Translations under genes and position numbers: made by a program
The notes under the pieces: model-generated
Told to the model about the DNA's origin: nothing
Database searches by the model: none
What the model saw: the letters and a program-made list of their open reading frames with translations, nothing else
NCBI GenBank assembly: GCA_016278435.1
Contig: JADQBU010000108.1
Span: 1-14,613, forward strand
Reading direction: 5' to 3'
Length of the DNA stretch: 14,613 nt
From: Halanaerobiales bacterium
Lineage (GTDB): Bacteria; Bacillota; Halanaerobiia; Halanaerobiales; JADQBU01
Shown here: one piece after another, positions 7,586 through 14,483 of the stretch
Layout: every line of letters begins with the position of its first letter
Numbering within the stretch: position 1 is the stretch's first letter

Positions 7586-7615
7586 CTGACGGTAGTATGG
7601 TTTAGAAGATATAAA
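7586..7615 (+). promoter_or_regulatory. Candidate promoter for the iolM-iolN-iolO-uxaBA segment
   Basis: CTGACG (7586-7591, four of six to TTGACA) and TATAAA (7610-7615, five of six to TATAAT) are separated by 18 bases and lie 37 bases upstream of the iolM start. Together with the operator at 7548-7563 this suggests a second, internal transcription start for the downstream half of the locus. The match is moderate and unproven. Confidence 0.4.
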
Positions 7616-7652
7616 TTATTAGTTATTAATAAATACAGGGGGTAATACTAAA

Positions 7653-8852
7653 ATGACAAACAAAATGAAAGGTGTTACATTACTGGCAGATTGGAATCCG
7701 AAACCTGAATTTAAACTGGGTCCCAAGGATATTGACGGTGTACAGACCTATCTGGGAAGTAAGGTCTGGAAAAATCCAGAAATTAAGATAATGGAACATG
7801 ATATTCCAGAACCCGGACCGGAAGAAGTTATGATTGAAGTTAAAGTATGTGGTATCTGTGGTAGTGATGTTCACATGGCCCAGGCTTATGATGATGGCTA
7901 TATTTACTATCCAGGACTTACCGGTTTTCCCTCAATCCTCGGTCATGAATTTTCCGGTGTAGTTGTTAAAGCCGGTGAAGGGGCTATTAATAAACGTACC
8001 AATAAACCCTTTGCAGCTGGCGAAGTTGTTACTGCTGAAGAGATGTTCTGGTGTGGCCAGTGTAAACCCTGTGCTGATGGTTATCCCAATCATTGTGAGC
8101 AGTTAGATGAGATTGGTTTCAATATTGATGGAGCATTTACTAAATATATTATAGTTCCTTCACGGGTTGTCTGGAGTCTGGAACCATTGAAGAAAGTATA
8201 TTCAGGTAAAGACCTTTTCCTGGCTGGCAGTCTGGTTGAACCTACCTCTGTAGCCTACAATGCTGTAGTGGAAAGAGGTGGCGGAATTCGACCAGGAGAT
8301 AATGTTGTAATCTGTGGTGGAGGACCGATCGGTGTTGCCGCCTGTGCTATCATGAAACGCCAGGGTGCTGCCAGAGTTATTCTTTCAGAACCGGTTCCGG
8401 AAAGAGCTGCTCTCGGAAAGAAATTAGGTGCCGATTATGTTATCAATCCTCTGGAAGAAAACTTTACCGGAAGAGTACTGGAATTAACAGACGGTATGGG
8501 AGCAAACTTATATCTGGAAGCAACTGGATTACCAACCCAGGTTTATCCCGGTATTGAAAAGGCAATCTGGGAAGGAAGAACACTGAATAGTACAGTTGTA
8601 GTTGTAGCCCGTGCTGATGCCAAGATGCCGGTTACTGGTGAAGTTTTACAGGTAAGAAGAGCAGAAATTGTGGGTGCCCAGGGACATTCTGGTCATGGTA
8701 CCTTTCCCAGGGTTATCGAATCAATGGCTTCCGGTATGGATATGACTCCAATGATTACCAAGGAAATTACTTTAGATGAAATTCCTGAACATTTAATTGA
8801 CCTCAGGACAAATCGCACAGATTGCAAGATAACTTATGTTGCAGATAAGTAA
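7653..8852 (+). CDS. iolM: Zinc-dependent scyllo-inosose 3-dehydrogenase (IolM-like)
   Basis: A 399-residue medium-chain, zinc-dependent alcohol dehydrogenase. Catalytic-zinc ligands are Cys66 in VCGICGSD, His98 in LGHEFSG, and probably Glu196 in SLVEPTS. A structural zinc site is formed by Cys134, Cys137, Cys140 and Cys148. The NAD(P)-binding loop is CGGGPIG (221-227). A leader of about 40 residues precedes the usual catalytic domain, as in the Thermotoga maritima scyllo-inosose 3-dehydrogenase. In that organism the enzyme oxidises 2-keto-myo-inositol to a diketo-inositol. The assignment rests on family plus the exact neighbourhood with iolG, an IolN-type and an IolO-type gene; by sequence alone it could be called sorbitol or threonine dehydrogenase-like. 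The start follows GGGGGTAATACTAAA, very like the leader of the iolO gene. Confidence 0.82.
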   Translation: MTNKMKGVTLLADWNPKPEFKLGPKDIDGVQTYLGSKVWKNPEIKIMEHDIPEPGPEEVMIEVKVCGICGSDVHMAQAYDDGYIYYPGLTGFPSILGHEFSGVVVKAGEGAINKRTNKPFAAGEVVTAEEMFWCGQCKPCADGYPNHCEQLDEIGFNIDGAFTKYIIVPSRVVWSLEPLKKVYSGKDLFLAGSLVEPTSVAYNAVVERGGGIRPGDNVVICGGGPIGVAACAIMKRQGAARVILSEPVPERAALGKKLGADYVINPLEENFTGRVLELTDGMGANLYLEATGLPTQVYPGIEKAIWEGRTLNSTVVVVARADAKMPVTGEVLQVRRAEIVGAQGHSGHGTFPRVIESMASGMDMTPMITKEITLDEIPEHLIDLRTNRTDCKITYVADK

Positions 8853-8906
8853 GATTTTGTATATAATCTTACTAAATTATGGCTAGAAATTAAAAGGAGG
8901 ATGGAA

Positions 8907-10025
8907 ATGAAAGAAAAAGATAAAATTTGGTTAACAACCGATAATCCGGCAATTATATTTGAGGACAATACGGTTGGTAGGATGAAAAAGGAATTATGGG
9001 ATGCCAGCAAAGAGGAAATAGATGAGGTTCTTGCTGAATATGAAATCCCTTCAGAACTAGAAATGGGTAAAGCCGGTACTTATATTCAAAATACTGTAAG
9101 GGACCAGGTAATTAAAAATAGACGGAAAAATGATATAGTATTTATTCCCGTGGGCTGTACTGAAAATCATGGAGTACATAATGTCAGCGGATTGGATACT
9201 TTTATGGTAACCCTGATCCTGGAGGGAGTACGAAGATATACTGCTAAACAGGGAAATCCGGTTAACATTGCTTTCCCTCCACTGAATTACGGTGGTCATC
9301 CCTATCATCATCTAGGTATGCCTGGAACTGTAATAATGCCGGAAGAAGTCGTCAGGGAAACGATGATTAATGTTATGCTGGGCTTATGGAATGATGGTTT
9401 CCGCAAACAGATAATCATTAATAATCACGGACATCTCTGGATGCTGGAAGCAGCACTGCAGGAATTTATGAAGAGATATCAACTACCCGGTATCTTCCAG
9501 GTAATGGACTGGCACAGGGCTGTTCGCGAGTTCTTTTATCCCACTGATCGGGAAGACAGCCTGGAAACTCATTTTGTTCATGCAGCCGAAGCTGAAACAT
9601 CTGTTGCCCGTTTGATGTTCCCTGAAGATATGGTTGATATGAGTGTTGTCCAGGATGCTGAAGGTTTTGGCTATCTGCCTGATGGACATTTTGATAAGTC
9701 AGTTGACCCCTTCCGCAGACCACACCGCTGGTCTGAAGGTGAAGGTCATGCCGCAATTGAAAGGGCAGCTGTACCTGAAGGAGTAGTGGGTAAACCAAGT
9801 CTGGCTAAAGCTGAAAAGGCCAAGAGACCTATTGCTGCCATTTTAAAATATCTAACCCTTGTTCATGATCAAATCCTGGAACGCTTCCCTGCTGGAGAGG
9901 TACCTCCTGTAGAGGAAATAACATTGAGAACAGAAAAAGACATGAAGCCCTTCCTGAAAGAGCCGGGTAGTGATGGATGGAAGTCAGTATATGAACTTCC
10001 CATGATAGGACAGCTTGCAAAATAA
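8907..10025 (+). CDS. iolN: Creatininase-fold hydrolase, 3-dehydro-scyllo-inosose hydrolase (IolN-like)
   Basis: A 372-residue metal-dependent hydrolase of the creatininase superfamily. Numbering from the in-frame ATG at 8901, likely metal or active-site residues are Glu88 and His90 in GCTENHG, Asp99 in SGLDTF, His176 and His178 in NNHGH, and Glu230 in HAAEAETS. In Thermotoga maritima the IolN enzyme opens the ring of the diketo-inositol to 5-keto-L-gluconate, which is the step needed here between the neighbouring IolM and IolO. True creatininases are about 250 residues; this protein has roughly 70 extra residues at the front and an extended C-terminal part. I chose ATG 8907 because AAGGAGG (8894-8900) ends six bases before it but directly abuts the ATG at 8901. 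It starts 54 bases after iolM. Confidence 0.8.
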   Translation: MKEKDKIWLTTDNPAIIFEDNTVGRMKKELWDASKEEIDEVLAEYEIPSELEMGKAGTYIQNTVRDQVIKNRRKNDIVFIPVGCTENHGVHNVSGLDTFMVTLILEGVRRYTAKQGNPVNIAFPPLNYGGHPYHHLGMPGTVIMPEEVVRETMINVMLGLWNDGFRKQIIINNHGHLWMLEAALQEFMKRYQLPGIFQVMDWHRAVREFFYPTDREDSLETHFVHAAEAETSVARLMFPEDMVDMSVVQDAEGFGYLPDGHFDKSVDPFRRPHRWSEGEGHAAIERAAVPEGVVGKPSLAKAEKAKRPIAAILKYLTLVHDQILERFPAGEVPPVEEITLRTEKDMKPFLKEPGSDGWKSVYELPMIGQLAK

Positions 10026-10054
10026 ATTAATTTAAAATAGAAGGCGGGAAAAGT

Positions 10055-10273
10055 ATGTGTTCAGAAAACAAGCAAAGTTTAGCTGCTGACTGTCCCTGTA
10101 TTCAGGTTTCCTGTGATATACATGGAAATTGTGTGGAGTGTGTAAGGGAACACCGCAGACATCAAGAACATCTGCCTGAATGTATGCAGCCAATATTGCG
10201 GGGTTTAGTGAAAGATCTGGCCCTGAAAGTGGAACTTAAAACTGTTGAAGGAAGACCTGAACCGTCCAGTTGA
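10055..10273 (+). CDS. Small Cys-rich conserved protein (DUF6485-like), probable metal binder
   Basis: A 72-residue soluble protein with seven cysteines: 2, 13, 15, 20, 26, 29 and 43. The core runs CPCIQVSC, HGNC, VEC, REHRRH and LPEC, a Cys/His spacing that resembles a family of short uncharacterised cytosolic proteins common in anaerobic Firmicutes (I recall it as DUF6485; a profile search is needed). The pattern suggests a zinc or iron-sulfur site. There is no signal peptide or membrane segment. It is 29 bases after the iolN stop, has an AAGGCGGG ribosome site, and is followed at once by a strong hairpin. No known step of the pathway needs it. It could be a redox or metal-supply accessory for the zinc enzymes nearby, or a regulator; no function can be assigned. 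Confidence 0.75.
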   Translation: MCSENKQSLAADCPCIQVSCDIHGNCVECVREHRRHQEHLPECMQPILRGLVKDLALKVELKTVEGRPEPSS

Positions 10274-10278
10274 GCTAA

Positions 10279-10315
10279 GAGAAAGGGAAGAAAAGCACAA
10301 TGTCTTCCCTTTCTC
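10279..10315 (+). other. Perfect 13-bp hairpin after the Cys-rich gene
   Basis: GAGAAAGGGAAGA (10279-10291) and TCTTCCCTTTCTC (10303-10315) are exact reverse complements around an 11-base loop. The stem starts six bases after the TGA of the Cys-rich gene. No T-run follows on either strand, so it is not a standard intrinsic terminator. It may stabilise the 3' end of an upstream message, mark a processing site, or partly attenuate transcription into iolO. Confidence 0.7.
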
Positions 10316-10330
10316 CATATATTATGGGAT

Positions 10331-10340
10331 TTTTGCAAAA
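10331..10340. repeat. Palindrome TTTTGCAAAA upstream of the iolO gene
   Basis: A perfect 10-base palindrome with a central GC, 42 bases before the iolO ATG and 15 bases after the hairpin. A TATAGT hexamer follows directly at 10341-10346, without a good -35. It may be an operator, but its low complexity makes chance occurrence plausible. Confidence 0.25.
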
Positions 10341-10382
10341 TATAGTTGGTTGAAAATATTTCTATAGTGGGGGTAATATTAA

Positions 10383-11189
10383 ATGAAAAAAAGTATTGTT
10401 GTATCAACTCCGGATGCAGAATTCTCTGCTCTGGCTTTTAAAGAAGACTTTAAAGATAGCATAAAAAAAGTGGCAGATCTTGGCTTTAATGCTGTTGAGC
10501 TGGCAGTTAGAGATCCTAAAAGTATAAATATAGATGAGACCAAAGCTATATTAGCAAATTATGCTCTTCCGGTTCCGGCTATCGGTACCGGTCAGGCTTT
10601 TGGAGAAGAGGGTTTGAGTTTTACCGACCCTGACCCTGACATCAGAGCTCAGGCTGTTCAGCGTATTAAGGATCAGATGGATTTTTCTAAGGAAGTAGGT
10701 AAGGCTCAAGTAATTATTGGTTTAATCAGGGGTATAGTTGAAGATGATGCTGACCTGGATGAAGCAGAAGAAAATTTCATTAAAGCCATGCAGGAATGTG
10801 CTGATTATGATCCGGATATTGTTCTGACGGTTGAACCTATCAACCGTTATGAAACCAATCTTTATAATGATCTTCTTTCCATGAAGGAAGTGATAGATAA
10901 AATTGACAGACCCAATGTAAAGATGTTGATAGATACCTTTCATATGAATATTGAGGAACCCGATATGATTGAAAGTATTTTAAAAGTACAGGATTATATT
11001 TCTCATGTTCATGTAGCAGATAGTAACCGCTGGGCACCGGGGTGTGGACATATTGATTTTGCTAAAATCATTGCTACCCTGGAAGAGATAGGGTATGATG
11101 GTGCGATCTCAGCGGAAATATTACCCGAACCAGACCCTGATGAAAGCGCCAGATTAACAATCAATTGTTATAAAAAACTGGGGCTTTAA
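10383..11189 (+). CDS. iolO: 5-keto-L-gluconate epimerase (IolO-like TIM barrel)
   Basis: A 268-residue sugar-phosphate-isomerase/epimerase-type TIM barrel (AP_endonuc_2 family), cytoplasmic. Predicted metal ligands are Glu151 in VEPINRYETN, Asp184 with His187 in LIDTFHMN, His210 in HVHVADSNR and Glu245 in SAEILPEP; this arrangement is that of the D-tagatose 3-epimerase-like group rather than IolI. In Thermotoga maritima, IolO converts 5-keto-L-gluconate to D-tagaturonate, which is exactly what joins the upstream IolN gene to the downstream uxaB gene. It lacks a close resemblance to the IolI product at 4353-5189, so the two are not recent duplicates. The start follows GGGGGTAATATTAA. It begins 109 bases after the Cys-rich gene, with a hairpin in between. 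The specific substrate is inferred from context. Confidence 0.8.
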   Translation: MKKSIVVSTPDAEFSALAFKEDFKDSIKKVADLGFNAVELAVRDPKSINIDETKAILANYALPVPAIGTGQAFGEEGLSFTDPDPDIRAQAVQRIKDQMDFSKEVGKAQVIIGLIRGIVEDDADLDEAEENFIKAMQECADYDPDIVLTVEPINRYETNLYNDLLSMKEVIDKIDRPNVKMLIDTFHMNIEEPDMIESILKVQDYISHVHVADSNRWAPGCGHIDFAKIIATLEEIGYDGAISAEILPEPDPDESARLTINCYKKLGL

Positions 11190-11281
11190 ATTTATATGTA
11201 AATGTATTGAAAGTAATGAAAAAGGCTCTTGCTGGATAGATTTTAATTAAACAGGTTACTGGAAATTAGGAGGTTTTAAAA

Positions 11282-12826
11282 ATGGCTAATGATAAATTAC
11301 CGATGTTAAATAAAAAGTTATTAAAAGAAAAACTACTGGGTACTGAACTGGCAGATTATTCTAAGGATATCCTCGACCAGCCGGAGAAGGTAATCCAGTT
11401 CGGAGAAGGAAATTTTTTAAGGGCTTTTGTAGAATGGATGTTCCACCAGATGAATAAAGAGAATGTCTTTAATGGTAGTGTTGTAGTTGTTCAGCCAATC
11501 TCAACTGGAAGAGTTTGTAATTTAAATGAACAGGACGGTCTATATACCCTGTATTTACGGGGTAGAGAACAGGGCAAAACGGTGAACAAAAAAGAGATTA
11601 TTACTTCCATCAGCAGGGGAGTAAATTCCTATAGTCAATGGGATGAAGTTTTAAAATGTGCGGAAAATCCAGAGATTGAATTTTTGATCTCCAACACAAC
11701 TGAAGCAGGGATTGCCTATCATCCAGAAGATAAGTTAGAAGATACTCCTCCCGATTCATATCCGGGAAAAGTAACAGCTTACCTATATCACCGCTATCAG
11801 ACATTTAATGGCGACAGTGAAAAAGGTATGATATTGATTCCATGTGAATTGATAGACCGCAATGGAGATAATTTAAAGAAGATAGTCATAAAACTGGCTG
11901 ATGACTGGGGACTTCCGGCCGGATTTGTAGACTGGGTAAAAGAACATAATGTGTTTTTAAATACCCTTGTAGACCGGATAGTAACTGGGTATCCTTTTAA
12001 TGAGGTTGAAGAACTGGAAAAAGAACTGGGTTACCACGATCAGAACCTGGATACAGGTGAAATCTTTCATCTCTGGATTATAGAAGGGGATGAAGGGTTA
12101 AAAGAAAAATTGCCTTTCCATAAAGTAGGTCTAAATGTAAAATGGGTAGAGGATATGACCCCTTACCGGACCAGGAAAGTCAGGATCTTAAATGGTGCTC
12201 ATACTTCCACTGTTCCTGTATCCTTTTTAGCTAATGTAGACCTGGTTAGAGATGCTGTCAATGACAAATTATTAAATTCATTTATCAGAAGGACCGTTTT
12301 TGAGGAGATTATTCCAACTCTTAATTTTGACGAAGATGAACTTAAGGATTTTGCCGAAAAGATATTTGACAGGTTCAATAATCCCTTTATTGATCATAAA
12401 TGGTTGGATATTTCTCTAAATTCTACTTCCAAGTTCAAGACCAGGGTCTTACCATCACTTAAGGGTTATATCGAAGATACCGGTGAGGTTCCTTCAAATC
12501 TGTCCTATTCACTGGCAGCCTTGATTGCTTTTTATAAGGGAACAGAGATCGAAGATAATAATTTGGTTGCTTACCGTGGTGATAAAACCTATAAGATAAT
12601 GGATGATCTGGAGGCACTGGAATTCTTTAAAGATGTCTGGACTAAACAGGGAAAAGGAGAAATAAACCTGGGAGTGCTGGTTAAAGAGGTACTGGCTCAT
12701 CAGGACTTCTGGAAAGAAGATTTAAACCAGTTGCCGGGGCTGAAAGATAAAGTAACCGGGTATCTGGAAGAAATATTAGATAAAGGTATGCAAGACAGTT
12801 TGCAGGATTTAATGCAGACCAGATAA
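11282..12826 (+). CDS. uxaB: Tagaturonate reductase (altronate oxidoreductase) UxaB
   Basis: A 514-residue long-chain polyol dehydrogenase of the mannitol dehydrogenase family. UxaB reduces D-tagaturonate to D-altronate with NADH in the cytoplasm. The N-terminal dinucleotide region reads VIQFGEGNFLRAFVEWM (37-53), the usual form in UxaB. The catalytic set Lys-x4-Asn-x2-His is present as Lys299, Asn304 and His307 within RTRKVRILNGAHTS. Length and motif spacing fit UxaB rather than fructuronate reductase UxuB. The start follows AGGAGG at eight bases. It lies 92 bases after iolO and is almost joined to uxaA. It consumes one of the two NADH made by IolG and IolM, so the conversion of inositol to 2-keto-3-deoxygluconate nets one NADH. 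Confidence 0.93.
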   Translation: MANDKLPMLNKKLLKEKLLGTELADYSKDILDQPEKVIQFGEGNFLRAFVEWMFHQMNKENVFNGSVVVVQPISTGRVCNLNEQDGLYTLYLRGREQGKTVNKKEIITSISRGVNSYSQWDEVLKCAENPEIEFLISNTTEAGIAYHPEDKLEDTPPDSYPGKVTAYLYHRYQTFNGDSEKGMILIPCELIDRNGDNLKKIVIKLADDWGLPAGFVDWVKEHNVFLNTLVDRIVTGYPFNEVEELEKELGYHDQNLDTGEIFHLWIIEGDEGLKEKLPFHKVGLNVKWVEDMTPYRTRKVRILNGAHTSTVPVSFLANVDLVRDAVNDKLLNSFIRRTVFEEIIPTLNFDEDELKDFAEKIFDRFNNPFIDHKWLDISLNSTSKFKTRVLPSLKGYIEDTGEVPSNLSYSLAALIAFYKGTEIEDNNLVAYRGDKTYKIMDDLEALEFFKDVWTKQGKGEINLGVLVKEVLAHQDFWKEDLNQLPGLKDKVTGYLEEILDKGMQDSLQDLMQTR

Positions 12827-12833
12827 GGGGTGA
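12825..12833 (+). promoter_or_regulatory. Ribosome-binding site that questions the uxaA start
   Basis: AAGGGGTGA differs from the ideal AAGGAGGTGA by one deleted base. It overlaps the uxaB stop codon and also contains the GTG (12830-12832) that would be the nearest ordinary start of uxaA, so it cannot serve that GTG. It ends five bases before an in-frame ATT at 12839, a spacing like that seen at the other genes here, for example GGGAGGTGA four bases before the ATPase GTG. Confidence 0.5.
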
Positions 12834-14377
12834 GTAGGATTAAAAAAGCATTGAAAATAACAGCAGATGATAATATAGCGATTGCCCTGCAGCAGTTACA
12901 AAAAGGTGAATCAATAGAAATAAATAATCAAAAAATAAAAATTCTTGCTGATATTCCTTTCGGCCACAAAATTGCCCTGGAGGATATTCATTCCGGGGAG
13001 CAGGTTATCCGTTATGGCTATCCTATAGGATTGGCCATTTCGGAGATAAAAAAAGGCGGCTGGGTTCACAGCCATAATCTTAAAACCGGCTTAAAAGGGA
13101 AAATTGATTATACCTATCAACCGGTAGATGACCAACCTGTAGGATATAATGAAAAACAGGAAACCAGCCAGGAACAGGAAGCCGGCCTGGAGTCTCCAGT
13201 ATTCAATGGATATAAAAGAAAAGATGGGAAGGCTGGTATTCGCAATGAGATCTGGATTATAAATACAGTCGGTTGTATAAACAAGCAGACCCAGAAACTG
13301 GCTTTCCAGGCCCAGGAAAAATTTAAAGAAGAAATAGAAACCGGAAAAATAGACGGTATCTATAACTTCACTCACCCTTATGGCTGTTCTCAGTTAGGCA
13401 AGGATCTGGAGAATACCCAGAAGCTGCTGGCCGGGCTAGTTAAACACCCCAATGCCGGGGGTGTGTTGATAATTGGACTTGGCTGTGAAAATAATCAGTT
13501 AAGTGATTTTGAAAAGTTCATAGGTGATTATGATCCTGAGCGGGTTAAAACCCTTATCTTACAGGAAGTTGAAGATGGCAATATAAAGGGTATGGAGCTG
13601 CTGTCTGAACTGGTGGAATATGCAGGTCAATTTGCAAGGGAGCCTTTACCGGTCTCTGAACTTGTAATTGGCTTAAAATGCGGTGGCTCGGACAGTTTTT
13701 CCGGAATCACGGCTAATCCCCTTGTGGGCAGGATTTCTGATAAGATAGTTAGTTATGGCGGTACCAGTATTTTAACAGAAGTACCGGAGATGTTTGGGGC
13801 AGAGACTATCTTGATGGATCGGGCCCGGAATAAAGAGACATTTAATGATATAGTAAATTTAATTAATGATTTCAAGAATTATTTTATAAAAAATGATCAG
13901 GAAGTATATGAAAATCCCTCGCCCGGAAACAAAGAAGGTGGTATAACAACCCTGGAAGAGAAATCACTGGGATGTACTCAGAAGGGTGGACACAGTGAGG
14001 TAGTTGATGTACTTAAATACGGAGATCAGATCAAGATCGAGGGATTAAATCTACTGGAAAGTCCTGGCAATGACCTGGTATCTACAACAGCTTTAACCTC
14101 CGCCGGGGCTCATATTATTTTATTTACAACCGGCAGGGGTACCCCCTTTGCTCCTCCGGCACCAACGGTAAAGATTGCCACCAATACTGAACTTTTCAAT
14201 AGAAAAAACAACTGGATGGATTTTGATGCCGGTCAGTTGATGACAGGTAAGGGGATGGATGAGTTAAGTGCTGAGCTGTTTGCAGATATTCTGGAATATG
14301 CAGGTGGTAAGAGTACGAAGAATGAATTAAATGATTTTAGAGATATGGCTATCTTTAAAACAGGGGTTACTCTGTAG
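12830..14377 (+). CDS. uxaA: Altronate dehydratase UxaA
   Basis: A product of about 515 residues that dehydrates D-altronate to 2-keto-3-deoxy-D-gluconate in the cytoplasm, an iron-dependent step. It has the two parts of full-length UxaA: an N-terminal SAF domain (about 1-100, with IPFGHKIALEDI and KGGWVHSHNLKT) and the large GD_AH C-terminal part, starting around GYKRKDGKAGIRNEIW. Conserved Cys-containing segments include THPYGCSQLG, LGCENNQ, LKCGGSDSFSGITANP and LGCTQKGGH, and the late motif TTGRGTPF is present. Length is near the family norm of about 500. It starts within a few bases of the uxaB stop, so translation is coupled. The true start is uncertain: GTG at 12830 or ATT at 12839; the latter gives an N-terminus reading MKKALKI, more like that of relatives. 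Confidence 0.93.
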   Translation: MSRIKKALKITADDNIAIALQQLQKGESIEINNQKIKILADIPFGHKIALEDIHSGEQVIRYGYPIGLAISEIKKGGWVHSHNLKTGLKGKIDYTYQPVDDQPVGYNEKQETSQEQEAGLESPVFNGYKRKDGKAGIRNEIWIINTVGCINKQTQKLAFQAQEKFKEEIETGKIDGIYNFTHPYGCSQLGKDLENTQKLLAGLVKHPNAGGVLIIGLGCENNQLSDFEKFIGDYDPERVKTLILQEVEDGNIKGMELLSELVEYAGQFAREPLPVSELVIGLKCGGSDSFSGITANPLVGRISDKIVSYGGTSILTEVPEMFGAETILMDRARNKETFNDIVNLINDFKNYFIKNDQEVYENPSPGNKEGGITTLEEKSLGCTQKGGHSEVVDVLKYGDQIKIEGLNLLESPGNDLVSTTALTSAGAHIILFTTGRGTPFAPPAPTVKIATNTELFNRKNNWMDFDAGQLMTGKGMDELSAELFADILEYAGGKSTKNELNDFRDMAIFKTGVTL

Positions 14378-14414
14378 GGAGGGGAAATCAAAGGTTTAAA
14401 GGTAATTAAGAGAA

Positions 14415-14483
14415 ATGTTCAGAAGAAAACTGGAAGTTAGCAATGATTTAAATTTACAGGAAAGGGTGATATTGATATTATGA
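14415..14483 (+). other. 22-codon open frame ending on the kdgK start (doubtful)
   Basis: An ATG at 14415 opens 22 codons whose TGA overlaps the kdgK ATG as ATGA, the geometry seen in translational coupling. Its own ribosome site is weak (AAAGG twelve bases upstream) and the peptide has no recognisable features. It may be chance; the 102-base gap holds nothing else I can support. Confidence 0.15.

Noticed and set aside
9466..9798. Minus-strand open frame of 110 codons inside the iolN-like gene
   Set aside because: It lies wholly within a well-supported gene, lacks a ribosome site, and its product is a low-complexity Gln/His/Leu-rich sequence as expected from reverse reading of codon bias. 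Other antisense frames were dismissed for the same reason.
8907..10025. True creatininase or a mycofactocin-type creatininase homologue
   Set aside because: The protein is over 100 residues longer than creatininase, and it sits exactly between the dehydrogenase and epimerase genes of the inositol route.
10279..10315. Intrinsic (Rho-independent) terminator
   Set aside because: The stem is strong, but no T-run follows on either strand; the same holds for the hairpin at 1775-1807.
11282..12826. Fructuronate reductase UxuB or mannitol dehydrogenase
   Set aside because: The VIQFGEGNFLRAF and RILNGAHTS forms are those of UxaB, and it is directly coupled to uxaA rather than to a mannonate dehydratase gene.
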